Source: CAZFQD01 sp964520885 (GTDB lineage Bacteria; Bacillota; Clostridia; Oscillospirales; SIG519). Taken from it: a DNA stretch of 15,519 bases. Positions 1-4,639 of the stretch are shown in pieces; the first letter of the stretch is position 1; the number at the start of each line of letters is the position of its first letter. The notes beneath the pieces were generated by a model. The model searched no databases. It had not been told where the DNA came from and worked only from the letters and a program-made list of their open reading frames with translations. Both the position numbers and the translations under genes were made by a program. Location: contig CAZFQD010000042.1 in the NCBI GenBank assembly GCA_964520885.1, positions 1 to 15,519 on the forward strand, read 5' to 3'.

Positions 1-678
1 TTAAAAGCAGGCGGAAAAACCATTGCAGTTCTCGGAGGTGGAGTGGATTTTATTTATCCTTATGAAAACAAACTATTATATGAGGAAATAATAGCTTCAG
101 GTGCTGTTATTTCAGAATTCCCACCTAAAACAAGACCATTGCGTGAAAATTTTCCCATTAGAAATAGAATTATTAGCGGTATATCTCAAGGGACAGTTAT
201 TGTTGAAAGCGGTGAAAGAGGTGGTTCTATGATAACAGCCCGTTTAGCCTTAGAGCAAGGAAGAGATGTATTTGCCGTGCCAGGTATGATAGATAGTTCC
301 CAAAGTGTTGGCACTAATGAGTTAATTAAGCAGGGTGCAAAATTAGTTACAACCGGTTTGGATGTATTAGAGGAATATGCCGATATTAATTCCTATAATG
401 TTGTTAGAATAGAACAATTCGGAGATTTTTCAGCACTCGATGGAACAAAAGATACTACATACAACAAAATTGCAAGTCCCTCTTTGCCATACAATAATCT
501 ACCGCAAGGCGATACAAAAAAGGTTTATGAGGTGCTAACCTATGAGCCCATACATATTTCGGATATTAGTGCAAAGGCTAACCTTTGCGCATCTGAAACT
601 GCTACTGCACTTTTAATGCTTGAAATGGAAGGATTAGTTCTACCTTTAACAGGTGGATTTTATAAAATAAAAAATTAA
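1..678 (+). CDS. dprA: DNA-processing protein DprA, 3' part (5' end outside window)
   Basis: DprA binds single-stranded DNA entering the cell and loads RecA, so that incoming DNA can recombine during natural transformation. The reading frame is open from base 1, so the gene starts upstream; 225 residues are visible. They hold the second half of the Rossmann-like DprA core, including IAVLGGGVDFIYP (residues 8-20 of the fragment), SEFPP, NFPIRNRIISG, GGSMITARLALEQGR and VFAVPG, all typical of the family. After a variable linker, the last 55 or so residues look like the winged-helix DprA C-terminal domain (KKVYEVL...ISDI...LLMLEMEGLV...GGFYKI). The gene ends TAA, and topA starts 12 bases later with its ribosome binding site overlapping the dprA stop, so the two are probably co-transcribed. 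The first ATG in the window (43) is internal and not the true start. Confidence 0.95.
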   Translation, partial: LKAGGKTIAVLGGGVDFIYPYENKLLYEEIIASGAVISEFPPKTRPLRENFPIRNRIISGISQGTVIVESGERGGSMITARLALEQGRDVFAVPGMIDSSQSVGTNELIKQGAKLVTTGLDVLEEYADINSYNVVRIEQFGDFSALDGTKDTTYNKIASPSLPYNNLPQGDTKKVYEVLTYEPIHISDISAKANLCASETATALLMLEMEGLVLPLTGGFYKIKN

Positions 679-690
679 GGTGGTTTTAAA

Positions 691-2784
691 TTGTCTAAAC
701 TCGTAATTGTTGAAAGCCCGGCAAAGGCAAAAACTATAAAAAAATATTTAGGTAGTGGCTTTGAGGTTACTGCTTCTATGGGACATATTCGTGATTTACC
801 ACAAAGTCGTTTAGGGGTTGATGTTGAAAGAGGTTTTAAGCCCGATTATGTTCCTATGCGTGGAAAAAATGAAACTATTAGCAAATTGAAAGAAGTGGCA
901 AGTAAAAGTGATTATATATATTTAGCTACTGACCCTGATAGAGAGGGTGAAGCAATTAGTTGGCATTTAGCATACATTTTAGGTATAGATAGTAAAAGCC
1001 CGGTGAGAGTATCCTTTAATGAGATTACTAAAAGTGCAGTTAAACACGGTATTGATAATCCAAGAATTATTGATGAAAATTTAGTTAATGCACAACAAGC
1101 AAGAAGAATTCTTGATAGATTAGTGGGCTATAAACTAAGTCCATTTTTGTGTAGAAAAATTAAAAAAGGTCTTTCGGCAGGAAGAGTTCAATCGGTTACT
1201 ACACGATTAATTGTAGATAGAGAAAGACTAATAAGAGATTTTATTCCCCAAGAATATTGGAATTTAACTGCTTTTTTTAATAGCAAAGAAAACAAATTAT
1301 TTTCTGCTAAGTTTCACGGAGATACTAAAAAGAAAATAGAAATAAATAATAAGCAACTTTGCGATAAGATTTTAAATGAATTAAATAATGCCCCGTATAT
1401 TGTTAATAAGGTTAAAAAAGATACTAAAACAAGGCAGTCCGCCCCTCCTTTTATAACCTCAACACTCCAACAAGAGGCAGTAAAAAGATTTTCATATTCC
1501 TCAAAAAACACTATGCGAATAGCACAACAATTATATGAAGGCGTAAATATTAAGGAAATGGGTTTACAAGGTTTAATTACTTATATGAGAACCGACTCTT
1601 TAAGGGTTTCTAATGATGCTGTAAATGAGGCAAAAGAATTAATCATAGCAAAGTTTGGCGAGCAGTATTATCCAAAAACTCCAAAAATCTATAAATCAAA
1701 AGCAAACTCTCAAGATGGACACGAAGCAATTAGACCTTCAATGGTTACATTAGAACCAAATAAAATAAAAGATAGTTTAACTCCTGAGCAATTTAAATTA
1801 TATAAATTAATTTGGGATAAATTTATGGCAAGCCAAATGGCTTCAGCAATATATGAAACCTTAAATATTGATATTTTAGCAAATGGATATATTTTTAAAA
1901 CAAGCGACCAAAAAATTATATTTGCTGGTTTTACTGCTCTTTATGAAGATTATAATGAAGATAAAAAAGAAGACGATTTTGGGAAATTGCCAAAGAATTT
2001 AAAGGAAGGCACAGTTTTATCCTTTAAAGAATTAAAGGGTGAACAAAAGTTTACACAGCCTCCTGCAAGATATACAGAAGCTTCATTAATTAAGGCTTTA
2101 GAGGAAAACGGAATTGGAAGACCAAGTACCTATGCACCAACAATTTCAACCATAATTGGCAGAAACTATGTGGAAAAAGAAGCAAAGGTATTAAAACCAA
2201 CTGTTTTAGGCGAGATAACGACAGATTTAATGACAGATTGTTTTTCAGATATTGTGGATGTTGAATTTACTGCTAATATGGAAAATAAATTAGATACCAT
2301 TGAAGAAGGAAAAACAAATTGGATAGATGTTTTGCGAGAATTTTATAAGCCATTTGCAAATAAATTATCAATAGCAGAAGAAAAAATGAAAGATAAGTAT
2401 ATTAAAGTACCTGATGAAAAAAGTAATATCATTTGCGATAAATGTGGTAAAAATATGGTAATTAAGTTAGGCAGATTTGGAAAGTTTTTGGCTTGTCCTT
2501 CTTATCCTGAGTGTAAAAACACAAAGCCCATAGTTAATGAAACAAAAGGTATTTGCATAAAATGTGGTGGTATAATACTACAAAAAAAATCTAAAACGGG
2601 AAGAAAGTTTTTTGGCTGTGAGAATTATCCTAAATGCGATTTTGTAAGTTGGGATGAGCCAACAAGCGAACTTTGTCCTAATTGTAATAGCACTCTATTT
2701 AAAAAGAATGGCAAAGTAAAAAAGATTTATTGTGTTAAAGAAGGCTGCAACTTTGAAAAAGTTGAAAGTGGAAAATCTAATTGA
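691..2784 (+). CDS. topA: DNA topoisomerase I (type IA)
   Basis: This enzyme relaxes negatively supercoiled DNA by cutting and rejoining one strand through a tyrosine intermediate. The protein has 697 residues, normal for Firmicutes TopA. The N-terminal Toprim domain has the catalytic Glu8 in VIVESPAKAK and the metal-binding acidic triad D81-P-D83-R-E85 in DPDREGEA. The active-site tyrosine is Tyr298 in GLITYMRTDS (291-303). The C-terminus carries three four-cysteine zinc-ribbon repeats starting near C582, in the 620s, and at C662; the first two have the usual GRFGKFLACPSYPEC-like layout. The TTG start at 691 is chosen because AAGGTGG (677-683) lies 7 bases upstream and residue 1 opens directly into the conserved SKLVIVESPAKAK motif. 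It follows dprA by 12 bases. A hairpin at 2935-2970 may end the transcript. Confidence 0.97.
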   Translation: MSKLVIVESPAKAKTIKKYLGSGFEVTASMGHIRDLPQSRLGVDVERGFKPDYVPMRGKNETISKLKEVASKSDYIYLATDPDREGEAISWHLAYILGIDSKSPVRVSFNEITKSAVKHGIDNPRIIDENLVNAQQARRILDRLVGYKLSPFLCRKIKKGLSAGRVQSVTTRLIVDRERLIRDFIPQEYWNLTAFFNSKENKLFSAKFHGDTKKKIEINNKQLCDKILNELNNAPYIVNKVKKDTKTRQSAPPFITSTLQQEAVKRFSYSSKNTMRIAQQLYEGVNIKEMGLQGLITYMRTDSLRVSNDAVNEAKELIIAKFGEQYYPKTPKIYKSKANSQDGHEAIRPSMVTLEPNKIKDSLTPEQFKLYKLIWDKFMASQMASAIYETLNIDILANGYIFKTSDQKIIFAGFTALYEDYNEDKKEDDFGKLPKNLKEGTVLSFKELKGEQKFTQPPARYTEASLIKALEENGIGRPSTYAPTISTIIGRNYVEKEAKVLKPTVLGEITTDLMTDCFSDIVDVEFTANMENKLDTIEEGKTNWIDVLREFYKPFANKLSIAEEKMKDKYIKVPDEKSNIICDKCGKNMVIKLGRFGKFLACPSYPECKNTKPIVNETKGICIKCGGIILQKKSKTGRKFFGCENYPKCDFVSWDEPTSELCPNCNSTLFKKNGKVKKIYCVKEGCNFEKVESGKSN

Positions 2785-2785
2785 A

Positions 2786-2820
2786 TCTCATGAGACCCTT
2801 CGTTTCACTCAGGGTGACAA
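2786..2820. repeat. Short inverted-repeat element after topA, possible dispersed repeat
   Basis: Directly after the topA stop is the palindrome TCTCATGAGA (2786-2795). It overlaps an inverted repeat ACCCT (2795-2799) / AGGGT (2811-2815), and the stretch ends GGGTGACAA. Intergenic elements with a CTTCG...CTCAGGGTGACA core are, from memory, scattered in many bacterial genomes, but I cannot confirm that family here. Only one copy is in the window, so its dispersed nature is a guess. No T-run follows the small stem, so it is not a convincing terminator. Confidence 0.4.
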
Positions 2821-2851
2821 CTCTCTTGTGGACTTTTTACTTGAATAATTA

Positions 2852-3004
2852 TTAACCAAAGTCGTGCCTGCAACCTACCTTGATACCTGTATTTTCAAAC
2901 AAACACACAATTTTCTCGGTAAATTCAAAATCTGAAAGGCTGTCATCTTGTATGATAGTCTTTGTTTTGTCTAAGAGTATTGTCCTTTCGCTATTGACTA
3001 CTAA
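2852..3004 (-). pseudogene. Antisense C-terminal gene fragment, truncated at the direct repeat
   Basis: Read on the minus strand, a frame is open from 3004 to a TAA at 2852-2854 (50 codons). There is no ATG, GTG or TTG start, and an in-frame stop lies just upstream at 3005-3007. The part outside the repeat reads as a plausible protein tail: acidic SDFEFTEKIVCLFE followed by a polar end GCRHDFG. I have an uncertain memory of small clostridial proteins ending in a similar way, but I cannot name a family. The 5' (N-terminal) part appears to be lost at the direct repeat at 2988-3008, as expected if an insertion or deletion cut the gene. In AT-rich DNA a 50-codon open frame can also arise by chance, and a terminator-like hairpin for the opposite strand lies inside it. 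Confidence 0.35.
2935..2970 (+). terminator. Terminator-like hairpin downstream of topA
   Basis: AAAGGCTGTCAT (2935-2946) pairs along all 12 positions with ATGATAGTCTTT (2952-2963), with two G-U wobbles and a 5-base loop CTTGT. A T-rich tail, GTTTTGT, follows (2964-2970). The two non-Watson-Crick pairs are wobbles only in plus-strand RNA and would be C/A mismatches in minus-strand RNA. The structure therefore fits a plus-strand intrinsic terminator for dprA-topA, although it lies about 150 bases after the topA stop. Confidence 0.55.
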
Positions 3005-3008
3005 TTAT
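2988..3008. repeat. 21-bp direct repeat, left copy (bracketing the accessory block)
   Basis: This 21-base sequence begins TCGCTATTGAC and ends TACTAATTAT. It is identical to 13413-13433, just before trmFO, and both copies have the same orientation. Identity stops after exactly 21 bases on both sides. The copies enclose all genes from the antitoxin to the glucan synthase. It could be a target-site or recombination scar, or two copies of a dispersed intergenic repeat. No integrase or transposase is seen nearby. Confidence 0.8.
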
Positions 3009-3021
3009 GACTACTAATTAT
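2996..3021. repeat. Tandem duplication of a 13-bp unit within the left repeat
   Basis: GACTACTAATTAT occurs twice without a gap (2996-3008 and 3009-3021). The right-hand copy of the direct repeat (13413-13433) has this unit only once, so the left side has gained, or the right side lost, one unit. This type of change is typical of slippage in short tandem repeats. Confidence 0.8.
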
Positions 3022-3045
3022 AATAATTATTATAAAAATAATAAC

Positions 3046-3077
3046 AAAAATAATTAGAAAAATAATTAGAAAAATAT
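3046..3077. repeat. AT-rich tract with 12-bp tandem repeat upstream of promoter
   Basis: AAAAATAATTAG is present twice in tandem (3046-3057 and 3058-3069), followed by a partial third copy AAAAATAT (3070-3077). It ends directly at the -35 box of the next promoter. A-tract DNA in this position can act as an UP element for RNA polymerase, but that role is inferred only from position and composition. Confidence 0.55.
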
Positions 3078-3078
3078 G

Positions 3079-3107
3079 TTGACAAATAGTTATAATTAAT
3101 ATATGAT
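3079..3107 (+). promoter_or_regulatory. Sigma-A type promoter of the antitoxin operon
   Basis: TTGACA (3079-3084) and TATGAT (3102-3107) are separated by exactly 17 bases, a near-perfect vegetative promoter. Transcription should start near 3113-3115, giving a leader of about 30 bases before the ATG at 3144. An AT-rich repeat tract lies immediately upstream. Phd-type antitoxins often repress their own promoter, but I see no operator that I would commit to. Confidence 0.8.
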
Positions 3108-3143
3108 GTATTTATGTTAAAGAAAAAGGCGGTGACAATTCAA

Positions 3144-3425
3144 ATGAATATTTTTACAAAAGCAATCGTTTCAAATTCTGAAATGATAAAGAATTATAAA
3201 GATTGCAGAGAAAAGGCAGAAAATTTTGGCAAGGTTTTCATTTTGAAAAACAATAAACCCGATGCTGTATTGTTTTCTGTTACTGAATATGAAAGGCTTT
3301 CATCATTTATTGTATATTTAGAAAGTCTTGATGAAAAAGATATTGCAAAGGTTATTGTGGCTTTGCAAAAGGAAGAAAACAGGAAAAGATATTCCATTGA
3401 AGATACAAATAATGACATTAAATAA
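3144..3425 (+). CDS. Phd/YefM-family antitoxin without adjacent toxin
   Basis: The 93-residue protein matches the Phd/YefM antitoxin pattern: an N-terminal DNA-binding part (NSEMIKNYKDCREKAENFG) followed by the family signature VFILKNNKPDAVLFSVTEYERL, then a charged tail that in such proteins wraps a RelE/ParE or Doc-type toxin. In the family it represses its own promoter and neutralises its toxin. I chose the ATG at 3144 over the in-frame ATG at 3114. AAGGCGGTGA (3126-3134 region) lies 9 bases before 3144, whereas 3114 has no binding site and falls at about the predicted transcription start. No toxin gene follows: the downstream frame encodes a YtxH-like protein. It is the first gene of a small operon of membrane proteins. 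Its partner may be elsewhere, or it may now be only a transcription regulator. Confidence 0.85.
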   Translation: MNIFTKAIVSNSEMIKNYKDCREKAENFGKVFILKNNKPDAVLFSVTEYERLSSFIVYLESLDEKDIAKVIVALQKEENRKRYSIEDTNNDIK

Positions 3426-3548
3426 ATGACAGCAACAAGTAATACTATTTCGCATTAGAAAAGTAAAGAGAAAAGAAAGAAAGAGAGAGCAAAAGCATCG
3501 CATAAGGTCGCTGTAAAAATTGGTGTCCTAATCGTTGCAGGCATAGTA
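3426..3548 (+). pseudogene. 5' part of the YtxH-like gene, interrupted by in-frame TAG
   Basis: An ATG at 3426 touches the antitoxin stop (TAAATG). It opens a frame of ten codons (MTATSNTISH), then TAG at 3456-3458, then continues in the same frame for 30 sense codons into the ATG at 3549. The stretch after TAG is strongly basic (KSKEKRKKERAKASHK) and leads straight into a hydrophobic segment that completes the membrane helix. Between TAG and 3549 there is no in-frame ATG, GTG or TTG. A single CAG-to-TAG change would explain it. TAG also ends an ordinary gene in this window (the stop at 15164), so general recoding of TAG is unlikely. Confidence 0.5.
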
Positions 3549-3821
3549 ATGGGTATTATTTTTGCTTTAAACTCTGGAAAGGAGACACGAAAAGATATGA
3601 ATAAAGCTATCAACAATATAGAATCCATCAATAATGCAGTTCAGAAAAAGGCGGAGGCGATAAAGGATTCCTCAGCTCATACAACGCAGAAAATATGCAA
3701 TGTCATCAAAGAAGTTAATGGAAAAACCAAAGGCGTAAAAAAAGATATTAAAGACGGTTATAATGAAATAAAACAAGATATTCATAAAACTGCCAAAAAT
3801 ATTTCCAAAGAACTCAAATAA
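3549..3821 (+). CDS. YtxH-like protein (annotatable part; N-terminus probably disrupted)
   Basis: The 90-residue frame from the ATG at 3549 begins inside a membrane helix (MGIIFAL) followed by NSGKETRKDM. This resembles the YtxH signature of a glycine-rich helix, then APKSGKETR. The rest is a highly charged, lysine-rich amphipathic region with no cysteine pattern apart from one Cys, likely helical or coiled-coil, ending KNISKELK. YtxH-type proteins are small membrane-anchored proteins often linked to general stress in Bacillota; their biochemical role is unclear. The start at 3549 has only a weak AGG upstream and cuts the helix in half. The true N-terminus probably began at 3426 and is now broken by the TAG at 3456. 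The product may therefore be non-functional or poorly made. The next gene follows after 23 bases. Confidence 0.6.
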   Translation: MGIIFALNSGKETRKDMNKAINNIESINNAVQKKAEAIKDSSAHTTQKICNVIKEVNGKTKGVKKDIKDGYNEIKQDIHKTAKNISKELK

Positions 3822-3844
3822 ACCTGTAAAGTGAGGGAAACATT

Positions 3845-3994
3845 ATGTTATGGCTAATAGCAATAATTCTCATCGTCTTATGGTTTCTTGGCATAGTTTC
3901 TTCATATACTATAGGAGGATTTATTCATATTCTTCTTGTAGTCGCTATAATTGTAGTTTTGGTGAGAATAATTAGAGGAAAAAGAATACTTTAG
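3845..3994 (+). CDS. lmo0937-family (DUF5670) small membrane protein
   Basis: This 49-residue protein is almost entirely hydrophobic. It forms two membrane helices (about residues 2-20 and 26-42) joined by the short turn SSYTIGGFIH, and ends in a basic tail RIIRGKRIL. The pattern MLW.IA.IL.VLW.LG...SYT.GGFIHILLV.AI closely matches the lmo0937/DUF5670 family, which is widespread in Bacteria and of unknown biochemical function. GAGGG (3833-3837) lies 7 bases before the ATG. It sits in an operon with the YtxH-like gene upstream and a YggT-type gene downstream. All are small membrane proteins, which suggests an envelope role. Confidence 0.85.
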   Translation: MLWLIAIILIVLWFLGIVSSYTIGGFIHILLVVAIIVVLVRIIRGKRIL

Positions 3995-3997
3995 CAG

Positions 3998-4084
3998 ATG
4001 AATATACCAATTTTATTTTTAGTATTTGCTATTATTTCTGCTGTTGCAGTTTATGCCTTCCGCAAGAGAGTAACTAATCAATAA
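3998..4084 (+). CDS. Possible 28-residue single-span membrane peptide
   Basis: An ATG three bases after the previous stop opens a frame of 28 codons, ending TAA at 4082-4084. The predicted peptide is one hydrophobic helix (IPILFLVFAIISAVAVYAF) followed by a basic end RKRVTNQ, which obeys the positive-inside pattern of a membrane protein. The ribosome binding site is poor, with only an AGAGGA about 20 bases upstream, so translation may depend on coupling to the preceding gene. I do not recognise a family. Position, close spacing and composition favour a real micro-gene over chance, but the evidence is limited. Confidence 0.4.
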   Translation: MNIPILFLVFAIISAVAVYAFRKRVTNQ

Positions 4085-4111
4085 AATAAAATTAAAATGG
4101 AGGAATATTAA

Positions 4112-4507
4112 ATGGACGAAATAAATATAAAAACAGGTGAAAGTAAAGTAAATGCAGAGGAAAGCAATATAAAACAAGAGGAAAAAGGAAGATTTACAAT
4201 TAGAAGAATTATCTATTATAGCTTTGGTGTTTTAGAAGTTTTGTTTGCATTTCGCCTTGTTTTCAAAGTTCTTGGAGCAAATTCTCAAGGTGCCTTTGTA
4301 TCAATCATATATTCTATTACACAAATATTTTTAGCTCCTTTTACCGGCATTTTCAGAATGGCAACAACAGATGGCATAGAAACAAAGTCGGTATTAGAAC
4401 CAACTCTTATTATTGCAATGGTAGTTTATACTTTATTAGCTTGGGGTATTGTCAAGTTAATTGAGATTATGAGTAATCGTAAGGACTCTAATACTCCGTC
4501 AGAATAA
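4112..4507 (+). CDS. YggT-family integral membrane protein
   Basis: The 131-residue protein starts with a polar, charged segment (1-30). It then has one YggT-type repeat: a helix at about 33-53 (IIYYSFGVLEVLFAFRLVF), the loop motif KVLGAN and FLAPFTGIF, and a second helix at about 97-118 (LIIAMVVYTLLAWGIVKLI). The FR.VFK.LGAN...FI/VS.IY..T...APF.GIF pattern is characteristic of YggT-like proteins, which are linked to membrane or osmotic homeostasis without a defined activity. GGAGG (4099-4103) lies 8 bases before the ATG at 4112. It is the last gene of the small operon; a hairpin and the glucan synthase gene follow. Confidence 0.85.
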   Translation: MDEINIKTGESKVNAEESNIKQEEKGRFTIRRIIYYSFGVLEVLFAFRLVFKVLGANSQGAFVSIIYSITQIFLAPFTGIFRMATTDGIETKSVLEPTLIIAMVVYTLLAWGIVKLIEIMSNRKDSNTPSE

Positions 4508-4510
4508 TTA

Positions 4511-4526
4511 GAGTTTACTGAAACTC
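4511..4526. other. Short perfect hairpin after the YggT-type gene
   Basis: GAGTTT (4511-4516) and AAACTC (4521-4526) form a 6-bp stem with loop ACTG, three bases after the YggT-type stop. There is no immediate T-run, so a terminator role is doubtful. It may stabilise the mRNA 3' end. Noted because a second, longer hairpin follows. Confidence 0.35.
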
Positions 4527-4558
4527 CACATTCTATAAAGTTTTTACTACTATCAAAC

Positions 4559-4598
4559 AAGCCTCGTTTTTGTTAGAATATTAGCAAAAATGAGGCTT
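4559..4598 (+). terminator. Long hairpin between the YggT-type gene and the glucan synthase gene
   Basis: AAGCCTCGTTTTTG (4559-4572) pairs with CAAAAATGAGGCTT (4585-4598) over 14 positions, with one G-U wobble and a 12-base loop. The 3' side continues TGCTATTGG, which is not a strong T-run, so termination may be partial. It ends 27 bases before the ribosome binding site of the glucan synthase gene. It may therefore separate the small operon from the large gene or regulate read-through into it. I found no convincing promoter between 4508 and 4624. Confidence 0.55.
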
Positions 4599-4639
4599 TG
4601 CTATTGGTTAAAAAATGTTTAATTAAGGGAGATGCAACA

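Larger units (their letters stand above)
2785..3143. other. Gene-free region between topA and the antitoxin gene
   Basis: This 359-base stretch has no intact gene. In order it holds: a short inverted-repeat element just after topA (2786-2820), an antisense open frame without a start codon (2852-3004), a terminator-like hairpin on the plus strand (2935-2970), the left copy of a 21-bp direct repeat that recurs before trmFO (2988-3008), a 13-bp tandem duplication (2996-3021), an AT-rich tract with a 12-bp tandem repeat (3046-3077), and a consensus sigma-A type promoter (3079-3107). The density of repeats and the broken frame make it look like an old insertion junction. Confidence 0.7.

Noticed and set aside
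2988..3077. CRISPR-like array in the repeat-rich AT region
   Set aside because: The repeats are short, tandem and gapless, with no spacers and no cas genes.
3114..3143. ATG at 3114 as start of the antitoxin
   Set aside because: It coincides with the predicted transcription start and lacks a ribosome binding site, while the ATG at 3144 has AAGGCGGTGA upstream and fits the family's N-terminus.
3456..3458. TAG as a pyrrolysine or recoded codon
   Set aside because: TAG ends an ordinary gene at 15164-15166, and nothing in the window supports recoding. A nonsense mutation is simpler.
4598..4639. Earlier TTG start for the glucan synthase at 4598
   Set aside because: It lies at the edge of a 14-bp hairpin and has no ribosome binding site. 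The TTG at 4640 has AAGGGAG at the right spacing and gives a hydrophobic N-terminus.
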